Assembly: GCA_001298575.1 (NCBI GenBank)
Contig: LJCV01000198.1
Span: forward strand, 1 to 64,000
Length of the DNA: 64,000 nucleotides
Reading direction: 5' to 3'
Source of the DNA: Actinobacteria bacterium OK074
GTDB lineage: Bacteria > Actinomycetota > Actinomycetes > Streptomycetales > Streptomycetaceae
The translations under genes and the position numbers were made by a program. Shown in pieces: positions 33,145-43,400 of this stretch (positions within the stretch are counted from its first letter, which is position 1; each line of letters begins with the position of its first letter). Under the pieces are notes generated by a model, which had not been told where the DNA came from, searched no databases, and saw only the letters and a program-made list of their open reading frames with translations.

Positions 33145-34377
33145 TTATCCCTCTGACCCGGTGGAGGAGGCCGCCGTGGGGCGCTCCCCCGCGGTGGCCG
33201 GTTCGGACAGCAGGTCGGGGCCGGTGGCCGCGCGGGCCGCGGCGGGTACGGGTTCGGGCGCCGACCGGCTTGGTTCTTCGGGCAGTTCGGGCGGCCGTGG
33301 GGACTGCCCGCGCTGCGGTACCGGCCGGTCGGCGGTCGTGCGGCGGCTACGGCGGCGGTCGGCGCGGACCGCGGCGGCGACGGCCCGGCCGAGCGGTCCC
33401 GAGTCGGCGTCCAGGCCGAGTTCGGGTGCGGTGACCCTGCCGCGGCCGTCGACCCGCAGGGCCCAGCTGTGGGCCGCGGCCCGGCCGTCGACGAGGCAGA
33501 CGACGGCGGCGGAGGCGGTCAACCCGGCCAGGCGGCGGGCCTGTTCGACGGTGGGGGCGGCGCAGACCACCGCCTCGACGGTCGCGGTGCCGCCGAGGTC
33601 GTCCGGCTCCCCTGCGGGGCTCCGCTCCAGCCGCCGCAGGACGGCGTCGAGCCGTGGGCCGTGGTGGCCCGGGTGCACGCCGTCCGCCACGGTGACGTGA
33701 ACTCCACTGCCGGGCCGGTCGAGTTGGGCGGCGAGCGCCTGCAACAGCCGCAGCCGGGCGGCCTGGTCGCCCTCGACGGTGACCAGGCGCGGTCCGGCGG
33801 CCAGGTCGAGGTGGACGCAGGCGCCGTCCGCCATGCCGACGGCGACGGGCAGCGGCCGGGCACGGTGGCTCAACCGGGGTGCGGCCTCGGGCAGTTCGCC
33901 GTCCCCGCCGAGGGCCAGCGTCCATGCCTGCGGTCCGCTCCCGGTGCCGTTCTCCCAGGGTGCGAGCGGTTCGGGCAGCCGGCGCGCGGCGATCTGGACG
34001 GTGGCCGACGCGGCCGTCAGCCGTAGCGCGTACGGCACGGCGCCGGGCGCCTCGCCGAGGGCCCCCGCGGCGGCGTCCAGCAGCCGCCGTACGAGCAGAC
34101 CGGTGCGCGGCTCGGCGAGTTGGCGGCCCAGGGCCCGTACCCCGCGGCGGTGGCGGCGGGGGGCGCGCAGCGGTTCGCCGAAGGCCCGCCGGGTCAGGGC
34201 CGCTTCCCGGGCGATACGGCGTCGGCAGCGCCGCCACCCGCCGAGCCGCTTGACGAGGTGGCGCACGAGCAGGAAGAGCAGCAGCAGGACGACCGCGGCG
34301 ACCAGGACGCCGGTGAGCAGCGAGTCGTCGGGCCTGCCCACGGCGAGCGAACCGCCGTGGGGCGCAGGGGTGTTCAC
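33145..34377 (-). CDS. Single-pass membrane protein, EccE-like or EccC-partner candidate
   Basis: A 410-residue protein with one strong membrane helix at about 22-41 (GVLVAAVVLLLLFLLVRHLV), a basic Arg-rich juxtamembrane stretch, a cytosolic domain, and a Pro/Arg/Ser-rich tail from about 345. The segment HLDLAAGPRLVTVEGDQAARLRLLQALAAQL resembles by eye the non-catalytic domain before the first ATPase of the EccC-like neighbour (VGLAGESGSVRALARWLTAQ). No family is recognised with certainty. The GTG start overlaps the sigma factor stop (GTGA). EccC starts 10 bp downstream, so all three are coupled. Confidence 0.7.
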   Translation of the reverse strand: MNTPAPHGGSLAVGRPDDSLLTGVLVAAVVLLLLFLLVRHLVKRLGGWRRCRRRIAREAALTRRAFGEPLRAPRRHRRGVRALGRQLAEPRTGLLVRRLLDAAAGALGEAPGAVPYALRLTAASATVQIAARRLPEPLAPWENGTGSGPQAWTLALGGDGELPEAAPRLSHRARPLPVAVGMADGACVHLDLAAGPRLVTVEGDQAARLRLLQALAAQLDRPGSGVHVTVADGVHPGHHGPRLDAVLRRLERSPAGEPDDLGGTATVEAVVCAAPTVEQARRLAGLTASAAVVCLVDGRAAAHSWALRVDGRGRVTAPELGLDADSGPLGRAVAAAVRADRRRSRRTTADRPVPQRGQSPRPPELPEEPSRSAPEPVPAAARAATGPDLLSEPATAGERPTAASSTGSEG

Positions 34378-34952
34378 GCCGCCGCCGTGAAGTGGTGGCG
34401 GGGGTGGCGGCGGCGCAGTTCCCTGAGCGCGTTGTGGGTGCGGGACTTGACGGTGCCCGGGGGTATGCCGAGGGCGTGGGCGGCGTCGGGGCCGGTGCAG
34501 CCGAGGATGTAGACGTAGAAGAGGACCTCGCGGTGCGGCCGGGACAGCCGGGACAACGCGTGGACGAGGAAGCGGCGTTCGTCGGCCTCGCGCATCGGGT
34601 CGACGGGCTCGGGGTGCGTCTCCAGCGAGTGTTCGTGGTGGACCTCGGGGCGCGCCTGTTCGCGGCGGGCCCAGTCGATCACGAGGTTGTGCGCGACCCG
34701 GAAGAGCCAGGCGCGGGAGGGGGTCCAGCCCGGCGGCTGGTCGGGGATGCTCGTCCAGGCCCGCACCAGCGTCTCCTGGACGAAGTCCTCCACGCGCTGG
34801 CGGTCGCCGCGCAGCAGGCCGGACACGTAGCGCATGAGGGGGCCGTGGTGCTCCTCGTAGAGCTTGCGGACGGAGCCGTCACGGGAGAGAGCGGTCTCAC
34901 CGGACGTGGGCGCGGTTCCCGCCTGGCAAGAGCGAGTTCTGGACGTTCTCAT
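34374..34952 (-). CDS. ECF RNA polymerase sigma factor of the secretion locus
   Basis: A 192-residue sigma-70 family protein. Region 2 includes HHGPLMRYVSGLLRGDRQRVEDFVQETLVRAW and WLFRVAHNLVIDWAR. Region 4 includes LSRPHREVLFYVYILGCTGPDAAHALGIPPGTVKSRTHNALRELRR. No anti-sigma gene with a recognisable zinc or CAS motif is adjacent. GAGGGAA lies before the ATG. It is first in the operon with the membrane protein and the EccC-like ATPase. Matching TGAAC-N17-CGTC promoters of the nearby effector-type operons are its plausible targets. Confidence 0.88.
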   Translation of the reverse strand: MRTSRTRSCQAGTAPTSGETALSRDGSVRKLYEEHHGPLMRYVSGLLRGDRQRVEDFVQETLVRAWTSIPDQPPGWTPSRAWLFRVAHNLVIDWARREQARPEVHHEHSLETHPEPVDPMREADERRFLVHALSRLSRPHREVLFYVYILGCTGPDAAHALGIPPGTVKSRTHNALRELRRRHPRHHFTAAA

Positions 34953-35090
34953 GTGGTGGTTCCCTCAGACCGGCGTCGGTGTCCGCAGCCGGTTGGGTCG
35001 GAGGCCGCGCAGGCGGCACGGGTGGGGGATGACACACGGGTACCCGGTGACCGCTTCCGGTGCGGGTGGCCGGGCGGTCGCTGGGTTGCG

Positions 35091-35136
35091 AGTTTATGAG
35101 CGTCGTTGGATGTTTCAAGCGTTCTTGATGAGAACG
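35091..35136 (-). promoter_or_regulatory. Housekeeping-type promoter and palindrome upstream of the sigma operon
   Basis: Minus-strand TTGAAA (35118-35113) and TAAACT (35096-35091) are separated by 16 bp, a good HrdB-type promoter about 138 bp before the sigma factor start. Directly upstream lies CGTTCTTGATGAGAACG (35120-35136), a 17-bp palindrome with perfect 6-bp arms, placed like an activator site. The rest of the 34953-35279 gap shows only the terminator hairpin. Confidence 0.55.
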
Positions 35137-35234
35137 TGAGGTTACCGAGCAGGAACCCCAAAAAGCTTTCCACCTGCTGAAACACACCGACCGGGTGGCC
35201 GAGAAAACGACAGTCCAGTGGCCGGAAATGCCGT

Positions 35235-35264
35235 CGGCCCGGCACCCTCGCGGGTACCGGGCCG
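35235..35264 (-). terminator. Terminator of the WXG-like operon
   Basis: CGGCCCGGCACC (35235-35246) pairs with GGTACCGGGCCG (35253-35264) with one mismatch around a 6-nt loop. It starts 16 bp after the stop codon of the last WXG100-like gene. Confidence 0.7.
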
Positions 35265-35279
35265 AGCAGTGCGACGACG

Positions 35280-35585
35280 TTACGAACTCTGGCCGATCTT
35301 GCTGGAGACTTCGGTGTCCAGATCCTGTACGGCCTTGACGATCGCGTCGAACTGGTTGGCGAACTGGGTGATGTTGTCGACCGCCTGGGTCAGCGAGGTG
35401 TTGAAGGACTCGTAGGACGTCTGCAACTGCGGGCTGGAGCGGGGCAGCAGCAGCCCGCCCTCCAGCAGCGTGTTGACGTCGCCCTTCAGGGTGTTCAGCT
35501 CGGGCACGATCGTGGAGGTGACGGCGGAGCGGAGCTGGGACCCCACGTTCGCGACCTCTTCCTCATTGACATTGATCTCGGGCAT
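35280..35585 (-). CDS. WXG100-like protein lacking the WXG tryptophan (copy 1)
   Basis: A 101-residue helical-hairpin protein starting MPEINVNEEEV. GAGGAA five bases before ATG 35585 decides the start. At the turn, where WXG100 proteins have W-x-G, it reads GLLLPRSSPQLQTSYESF. It is colinear without gaps with the next gene and about half identical by hand count. No tryptophan exists in the protein. It is the probable heterodimer partner of copy 2 and a candidate export substrate or chaperone of the EccC-like ATPase. It is last in the operon. Confidence 0.8.
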   Translation of the reverse strand: MPEINVNEEEVANVGSQLRSAVTSTIVPELNTLKGDVNTLLEGGLLLPRSSPQLQTSYESFNTSLTQAVDNITQFANQFDAIVKAVQDLDTEVSSKIGQSS

Positions 35586-35665
35586 GTCGTTCCTCATCCG
35601 TGAGTAAGTGGTTCAAGTCCGGGCGCAGGCAGGCGGGTTGAGCGGCGGGCGGCGCTCCCGCGGGG

Positions 35666-35965
35666 TCACTTGCCGATCTGGCCGGCGATGTTCGAGTCCA
35701 GGTCCAGGACGGCACCGGCGATCGACTGGAACTGGTCGGCGAAGTTGTTGATGTTGTTCACGAACGTGGTGATGGAGGTCGTGAACTCCTGGTACGACGC
35801 CTGGAGTTTGGGGCTGGTCTGGGCGAGCAGCAGGCCGTCCGCGAGGAGGTTGTCGACGCTCGTCTGCAGCCGTTGCAGTTCGGGCACCAGCGTGCCGCTC
35901 ACGGCGGTCTTGAGCTTGCCGGCGGTCGCGGTGACTGCGGCGTTGTCCACCTTGGTGATCGCCAT
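35666..35965 (-). CDS. WXG100-like protein lacking the WXG tryptophan (copy 2)
   Basis: A 99-residue paralogue of copy 1: MAITKVDNAAVTATAGKLKT, then VPELQRLQTSVDNLLADGLLLAQTSPKLQASYQEF, then a second helix. Shared residues with copy 1 are VPEL, GLLL, SP-LQ-SY-F and ANQF/ADQF. The turn again lacks Trp. GAGAGGC precedes the ATG. It is separated from copy 1 by 80 bp and from the upstream WXG-repeat protein by 53 bp, all on the same strand. Confidence 0.8.
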   Translation of the reverse strand: MAITKVDNAAVTATAGKLKTAVSGTLVPELQRLQTSVDNLLADGLLLAQTSPKLQASYQEFTTSITTFVNNINNFADQFQSIAGAVLDLDSNIAGQIGK

Positions 35966-36018
35966 GGTGAGCCTCTCTTTCGTTCTCGGGGTGCACCGGG
36001 TCGTGACCGACCCGGAAG

Positions 36019-37251
36019 TCAGCGCAGGGTGTTGGGGTCGAGCACACCGAGCGGGGGTTCGGTGCCGGTGGCGTCGTGGAGGGTGATGGAGTCCTTCAGG
36101 AACCAGCCGGTCGTGGTGCCGGGAAGGTTGTTCCAGACCTCCTGGACGACGTTGTTCGCGTCGGCCACCAGGCGCACCCCGCTGGCCTCGATGGTGACGA
36201 CCTTCAGCACCGAGCCGTCGGGGGCCGCGTACTCGGTGCGGGTGATCCCGTCCGCCGGGGTGGCCGTGGGGCCCTGCTGGGTGTAACCGCCGCCGGTCGG
36301 CGCGCCGTTGCTGGTGACCAGCGGGTTCTGGACGGTCTCGTAGGCGGGCGGCGCGTCCAGGCTCTGCTGCGGATCGTCCTGCCCCGCCGGGGAGTTGAGG
36401 TAGGTGTCCTTGTCCATCCGCAGCTCCCAGTCGCCGCCGGGTTCCTTGCCCCAGATCTGGAGGGTGTCGCCGTTGGCGTCGGTGACGTACCGCATCTGGT
36501 AACCCTCGGCGTATCCGGGCGGGTTGGCGTCGACGTAGACCTTGTAGGTGGTGCCGTCGGAGCTGTGGATCGTCGTCACGGAGTCGCCGTCGGCCGACAG
36601 GGTCTGGGTGGTCTCGGAGTAGGTGAGCCCGTTGGGGTTGGTGACGGTGGTCGTCGTCTCGACGACGTTGCCCTCGGCGTCCCGCCGGTAGACGAGTTCG
36701 GTCTTGGTGCCGTCCGGGGCGACGTCGGTGTAGCCGGCGACCGGGTCGAGCGGGGTGGGCGTCGGGTGTTCGGTCTGGAAGCGCCTGCCGGAGAGGAGCA
36801 TCTGCTTCTCGGCGTCGGTGAGGGGTTCCGTGCGCCCGGTGGCCTGCATGTACTCGTCGAGGAACTCGTCCTCGGCGCGCTGGTGTTCCTGGGCCTGCTC
36901 CTCGTTCTGCTGCTGGACCGCGTAGTCCTGCTGGGAGGCGATCTGCTGCGCGGCACCGGCGGCGATCGAGCCGTCCTGGTCGAAGAACGCCTTGCTCACC
37001 TCGTCGAAGGTGTTGCCGAGGTCGGTCATCGCCTGCCAGCCGCGTTCGAAGGCGCCCTTCGCCGCGGTGTAGAAGTCGTTCATCGCCTCGGCTGTCTCCG
37101 GGCGCGGGCCGATGTCCCCGGCCGAGAAGCCGCGCGCCTGCTGTTTGAACGTCACGTCCAGTTGGTCGCGCATCGTCCAGATCCGCCGGGCGAGATCGGT
37201 CATCAGGTCGTAGTCGATGACGACCGTGCCGTCACCCTCTCCGTCGGCCAT
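36019..37251 (-). CDS. WXG-like N-terminal domain protein with C-terminal beta-repeat region
   Basis: A 410-residue protein. The N-terminal 110 residues form a helical domain (DLMTDLARRIWTMRDQLDVTFKQQARG, later RGWQAMTDLGNTFDEVSKAFF) like the ESX-associated/WXG superfamily. A Gln/Glu-rich coiled coil follows (about 115-140), then Thr/Asp/Gly-rich short beta repeats (GTKTELVYRRDAEGNVVETTTTVTN, YVTDANGDTLQIWGKE) resembling YD-type repeats and parts of the giant neighbour. GGAGGAG before ATG 37251 fixes the start. It is the first gene of the operon with the two WXG100-like genes, divergent from the giant gene. No toxin motif is seen. Confidence 0.75.
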   Translation of the reverse strand: MADGEGDGTVVIDYDLMTDLARRIWTMRDQLDVTFKQQARGFSAGDIGPRPETAEAMNDFYTAAKGAFERGWQAMTDLGNTFDEVSKAFFDQDGSIAAGAAQQIASQQDYAVQQQNEEQAQEHQRAEDEFLDEYMQATGRTEPLTDAEKQMLLSGRRFQTEHPTPTPLDPVAGYTDVAPDGTKTELVYRRDAEGNVVETTTTVTNPNGLTYSETTQTLSADGDSVTTIHSSDGTTYKVYVDANPPGYAEGYQMRYVTDANGDTLQIWGKEPGGDWELRMDKDTYLNSPAGQDDPQQSLDAPPAYETVQNPLVTSNGAPTGGGYTQQGPTATPADGITRTEYAAPDGSVLKVVTIEASGVRLVADANNVVQEVWNNLPGTTTGWFLKDSITLHDATGTEPPLGVLDPNTLR

Positions 37252-37293
37252 GAGGCTCCTCCGTTCCACCGCGGGGATCAGATCCGCCCAGTA

Positions 37294-37319
37294 GACGAAA
37301 GCGCGTGCTCAAGGGTTCA
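37294..37319 (-). promoter_or_regulatory. ECF-type promoter of the WXG operon
   Basis: On the minus strand TGAAC (37319-37315) and CGTC (37297-37294) are spaced exactly 17 bp, 43 bp upstream of the first WXG-like gene. The same hexamer pair and spacing occurs on the opposite strand for the giant gene. Confidence 0.6.
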
Positions 37320-37398
37320 CAGTTTTTTCAGGGCCCGTTCCGGGGCCCGGCAGCCGCACGCACCCCATCCTCCTCCCGTGTGAAGTGCGTCACGAAAG

Positions 37399-37424
37399 TG
37401 AACTCCTGCCCCGTACACAGCGTC
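37399..37424 (+). promoter_or_regulatory. ECF-type promoter of the giant-protein operon
   Basis: TGAAC (37399-37403) and CGTC (37421-37424) are spaced 17 bp, 65 bp upstream of the giant gene's TTG. It is identical in core and spacing to the divergent promoter at 37294-37319, and both are preceded by G (GTGAAC). Confidence 0.6.
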
Positions 37425-37488
37425 AGCAGGGTGCGGCCGTCCGGTCGCAGGCCGTGTGCGGCTGCTTCCGAGAGCCCGGGAGGAACGA

Positions 37489-40400
37489 TTGGCCAGCCCC
37501 GAGGACTGGAGCACCGTCGGTCTGACCGGCAACCCGGTCGGCGGCGACCTGGACCTGCTGGCCCAGGTGCTCACCGAACTCCTGGAGGCCCGGGAGCAGG
37601 CGTCCGACGTGAACACGTCGCTGGGCCCCTTCCTGGCCGACTTCGAGGGCGGGTTCCAGGGGAAGACCGCGGACGCGCTGCGCACCTACATCGAGACCGA
37701 GTTCCAGTACTACATCGGCAACGTCACCGACGCGTTCACGAGTGCCACCGACGCCATCGCGACGTACACCTTCGCGCTGTCCGACGCGCAGGACCGGGCC
37801 GAGGCCGAGGCGAACAAGGTCGGTTCGCTGCAACTGACCGCGGACGACCCGGAGACCGACGCGGCCCGCCGGACCATCGACTCCGAGGTCGGCACCGCGG
37901 GTGCCGCGGGCAAGGTGCTGGAGGCGGCCCTCAAGGACGCGACGGACATCCTCAACCGGCCCGTCAAACGCCCGAAGAAGACGAGCTTCTGGAAGAAGCT
38001 CATCGACAAGATCTTCAAGGTCCTCGAATACGTGGGCATGGCGCTGGCCGTGATCGGCGCCATCATCGGCGGGCAGATCGCCCTGGCCGCGTTCGTGGTC
38101 GGCGCCGTCGTCTTCATGAAGACGGTGGTGGACTTCGCGATGGGCCGCACCGACGTCCTCGGTCTCGCGCTGTCCGCCCTCGGCGTGCTGTTCCCCTCCA
38201 CGAAGGGGCTCACCTCGCTGCGCGGCCTGGTCAACGGCATCCGCGGCGCCGTACAGGCAGGTGCGAAGGGCCTGTTGAAGGCCGGGGGCCTGCTGTTCGA
38301 CGGCTTCCGGGCGCTGGCCCCGGGCCGGTTCGGCACCACGCTCGGCAATCTCGGCCGGATGCTCGGCAACGGCCTGACCAGGCTCTCCGGGGCGGCTTCC
38401 AGGGTGCCCGCGCTGGTGAGTTCGCTGGTGCGCGGCCTGCCCTCCCTCGCCAAGGGCCTGGGCGAACGCGGCTGGCTCGCGCTGCGCACCGACTTCGCGA
38501 ACATCACCGGACGGCTCGGCGGCGACGCGGTCGGCCGGTTCGCCACCTATACGGCCGTCAACCTGGGCCGCGCCTTCGACCTCGCGGTGACGGCCGTGGT
38601 CCCGCTGCGCTACGGCGAGATCCGCGCGCTCGGCTACACCGGCGCCTTCCGCGTCGGCGTCCTCGAACGGGGCCTCGGCCTCGGCGGCAGGGCGGCCCGC
38701 GGCGGTACGACGGTGGGGTCGCTCGGGCGCGTCGGGGGCCTGTTCGACGACTCCGCGAAGAGCCTGACCGAGCCCGGTCTCACCCTGCGCGGCTCGGGCC
38801 TGCTCACCCCGGACGACCTGGTCGAACCACTGGCCCTGCCGGGGGCGTTCCGCACGGCGACGCGGGGCGACTCGTCGCTGCCGCGGCTGTCGCGGTTCGA
38901 CACGCTGGACGAGTTGGGGGCGCCCACGACGCTGGACCGCTTCGGGGGCCTGGACGAGTTCGGCACCCCCACCACGACTCTCAACCGCTTCGGGGGCCTC
39001 GACGAGTTCACGACGCCCGGCACCCTCAACCGCCTTGGCGGGACTGGCGAGTTCGGGTCCCTCACCACCCTCGACCGCTTCGAGGGCCTGGACGAGTTCG
39101 GCGCCCCGCTCACCCGGGCCGACCGGTTCGGCTCGCCGGTCCCCGGCCCCACCGCCGTCCAGCGGCTGGAGGAGCTGGAGCTCTCCCTCGGGTTGCAGCG
39201 CACGCCGTCCGGGCTGGTGCGGCCCGCCGACGATCTCGCCGACCTGGCCCGGTTCAGCATCGACGGCAACTTCGGCGGCCTCAAGGACCGGGATCTGCTC
39301 AGCCTGGCCAACGGCGAGGTCGACCTGGCGGGCGTCACCCCGGACGGTGTGACCCTGCGCATCGGCACGACCGACACGGTGGACCTGAAGATCGGGTTCA
39401 CGGACCGGGTGACCGCCGAGGTCGTGGACACCCCCACGGTCGCCACCGGCCCCCTGACCATGCCCGGGGTCGGCACCCTCCGCGACGTCCGGATGCCCGC
39501 CGTCAACACCCGGCTCGACTCCATCGCCCGGAAGATCGGCGTCGACGCCGACGACCTGAACGACGCCGGTGACCTGCTCGGCCTCACCCCCGGCCGCATG
39601 GAACTCGTCGGCGACACGACGGGTGTGACGACCAGGATGCCGCCCCTGACCCTGCACGAGGCCATCACCGGCGGAGCCGTCGGCAAGCTCGCCACCGAGC
39701 GGCTCGACGGCTGGGCCCGCACCCAGCTGGCCCGGACCCGTCTGGACGACCTCGCCGGCCGCCTCGACAAGCTCGGTGACGTGTCCGGCCTGGAGAAGGC
39801 CGAGCTGCAACTCGACCTCAGCGGCGCCCAGGTGGAGTTCGCCCAGGCCCGCGCCGACTTCCGCGGCCTCGGCATGAACCCGGACCTCGTCCGGCGCGAC
39901 ATCACGGTGATGACGGCCCGGCTGGACACCTCGGCCGCGAACCTCCCGACCGGCGAACTGCGGCTCCTCGACGACCTGGGCCAACCCACCGGGCAGTGGA
40001 TCACCATCGAGCCCGGGGAGAACCTCACCTGGGTGCTGCGTGCCGACACCGGTGTCGTCCCGGACGTGAAGGTGGCCATGACCACCGACGGCTTCACCCT
40101 CACCTCGGCGGAGGGCCTCGTCACCCGCATCGGCCCCGACGGCCACCCGGCACCCCTCACGGACCTGCGCACCCTCACCCCCGTCTCCGATCCGCACACC
40201 CTCTCCCCCGTCACCGGCCCGAACCGCCTCGGCACCGACCTGCGCACCCTCACCCCGGTCACCCGCCCGAACCGCCTCGGCACCATCCCCGAAGGCACCG
40301 TCACCGACATCCCCCTACGCGGTCCGGGGCTCGACGGGCTCAAGCTGCGGATCAGCGAGGCCCCCGCCATCGATTCGCTGCCCGCGACCAGGGACGTCGA

Positions 40401-43400
40401 ACTGCTCGACCACGCCGGACTCCCGGCGACCGACCGGCTCGTCCTGGAGGCCGGCGACACCGGCGAGAACGGCGGCTTCACCCTCACCTCTCCCACGGAC
40501 GGCACCCGCTGGCAGCTCGGCACGGCGGGGCAGCTGGAGCTGCGTGATGTACGGCTGCCGGGCACGGACCTCTCGCTGCGGTTCGACACGGTCACGGCCG
40601 GGCCCCGGCTGATCGGCCCGGACGGACTGCCCGCGCCCCTCGACCGCGCCGTCTTCGAACCCGTACGGGACGTCTCGGGCAACCTGACCTCACTCACCGT
40701 ACGGGCGCCGGGCACGGAGGGCGCGCTGTGGCGGTTCGACGGCGCCGGACGGCTGACGTACCAGGAACTGCCGCTGAACGGCGGCGACTTGGGCGGGCTC
40801 GGCGGACTGCGGGTGGGCACGACGCTCACCCGGGACGCCGCGGGCGCACCGCTCGCCCGCTCCCTCGACCTGATCGGCCCGTCCCGGCTGACCGGCGGTT
40901 TCCGGCTCGACCCGGTCGAGGGCACCCTGGCCGGGCGGCTGCCGGGCGGTCTCACCGTCACCGACACGGTCACCGGCGGCCGTTTCCACTTCGACGCGGG
41001 CGGAACCCTCGCCTTCCGGGACGTGCCCGCGGCGGACGGCGGCGGTCTGCTCCGCTTCCCGGAGGGCGCCCCCGACGCCGTACCGGTCCGGCTGGACGAA
41101 CCCGGCAGTCTCACGGACCTGTCCCCCGACGGCGGCGGTCTGGAGTTCGACCCCGAAACCGCGCGGGCCTTCGACCTCACGCTCGACGAGGCGTCCGGGT
41201 TCCGGATCCCGGCCGAGAGCCCGGCGGTGGACCTCTCGGGGCTCCAGGGCGCCCTGGAGTTCCTGGAGCACGGGCCCGACTCCGGCGCCTTCCAGGCCCT
41301 CGACCTGGCCCGGGTCCAGCAGCTCGCCGACGGCGGCGCGGGCTCCCTCGGCCGGTTCGGGCTCGGCCCGGACCTGCTCAACGGGCAGCTGCGGCAGATG
41401 ACCACGCAGGCGCGGATGGTGCTGCGCCAGCAGGCCACCACCGCACTGCGCGAGTACCTCGACCTGCCGCTGCCCGCCCGCCTGGACGACCTGCGGTCGG
41501 TGGCCGAGGGCGGCGCGGGCCGCACCCTGGGCGACTTCACCGTCACGCCCACCCCGCACGGCGGCCCCAGCGGCAGCCGTTACGTCCTCACCCACACCCC
41601 CTCGGACACCAGCCTCGGCTTCGGCGCGAACCGTGAACTCCTGCACCAGGAGCTGTCGTTGACGGGCGGCCCGGACACACTCGCCGGGCTGAAGCTGGGC
41701 ATCGGCGGCCGTACCGTCGACGGCACCTGGACCCCCGAGTCCTTCGCGTTCACCGGGCCGGGCGCGGCCGACGCCCCGTTCACCGTGACCCACGCGGCGG
41801 CCGACCTGCCGACCGAGCTGCGCAGCGGCTTCACCATCACCGCCACGGACGCCGCCACGAGCTGGCACTACGGTTCCCAGGGCGTGCTCGGGCTGCACGA
41901 CGTGCGGCTGCCCGGCGACCGGGGTGTCCTGCGCTTCGACGCCGACGCCCCCGGCGGTCTCCCGCACCTGCTGGACTCGGCGGAACGGCCGCTGCCCGGG
42001 CTGCGTCCGGAACTCCTCGACGACGGCCGGATCGCCCTGCTGCCCACCGGCAACGGCGCCCAGCCCCTGGAACGCGTGGTGTTCGACCGGGCCGGCACCC
42101 CGCTGACGGAGACGATCGCGATCCGCGGCCGGGGCGGTCTGCCCACCGGGGAGTACTGGCAGATCGACCACGTCACCGGCAAGGCCGTCCGTACCGACGC
42201 CTCCGGCACCGCGCTGACCGGCCGCTTCGACACCGCGACGGTGACCGGGCCGGGCTCCGGCACGTTCCGGCTGACCGGCGCGGACCCCGGCAAGGTGACC
42301 CTCTTCGAGCGCGAGGTGCTGAGCGACGGGACCGTGCTGCACACCGCGCGGGACCGCTTCGGCCGGGCCCGCTGGACCGAGTTCGACGCCTCCGGCGACA
42401 CCCTGCGCTCCGGGCAGCGGATCGGCGACGCGGACCAGCGGACGTTCCACGACGTGCCGTCCGCCACCGTGCGCTGGACCAACCAGGGCGCCGACGTCCG
42501 GATGTACACCAAGGGCATCGACGGCGGTCTGGTCCGGGCCGAGAAGGCCACCGACGGCAGCTGGACCTGGACGCGCTTCGACAAGGGCGGCGCCGAGACC
42601 CTGTCCGGGCAGCGCCGCTGGAACTTCGACCGGATCGGCTTCGAGGACACCTACGCCGACCCGGCCACCGGCGCCGCGACGGTGGCCCAACGGCGGGGCT
42701 CCGCCTGGCCGTTCGAGGGCAACCACGGCTCCCGGATGTACCAGGAGTACGCGGTGGTGCCCGGCGACGGGGTCGCCGGGGCCCGGGTCGATCCGGCCGC
42801 GTACACGGGTGTGGGACCCTTCGGCGCCCAGATCGAGAGCATGGAGAAACTCGCGGACGGCGGCAGCCTGCGGGTGGCGCGGTTCGCCGACATGCGGCCG
42901 CCCGCGTTCCTCTGGAAGGGCTCGGCGGGCCGCAACCCGTTCGACGGTTTCTTCCGCGACCTGTTCGCCGGGGACTCCCTGCACCGCGTCAGCCACTGGA
43001 CCGAGACCGCCGCCGACGGCACCAGGGTCACCGGCGTCCGGCTCAACCCCACGGGCGCCAACTGGACCGACATCGACCAGTTCGGCCGCGTCGTCCGCGA
43101 GACCCGCAAGCTGGACAACGGCCATGTCGTCGAGGTCGGGCGCAGCCTGGAGGACCCGGCGAAGTGGGCGCCGGTACCGGCGTACGAGCCGGGTGCCGCG
43201 TACCAACTGCCCTGGCGGGACACGAAGTCCGGCACCACCGGCACCCGGTTCGTCGGGGCGGACAGGCAGTGGAAGGACGTGTTCAGCGAGGGCGGGGTCG
43301 ACCGGATCCGGCTGCGCGGCCAGGGCCGTGACACCCGCGAGTACCTCTTCGACGCGCCCTCGGCCGCCGATCTCGCCGCGCACGCGGACGCCGGCGTGTG

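Noticed and set aside
34374..34952. Reading the 35237-34953 region as an extra protein
   Set aside because: Several short frames exist, but none has a ribosome site or protein-like composition. The region carries a promoter, a palindrome and a terminator instead.
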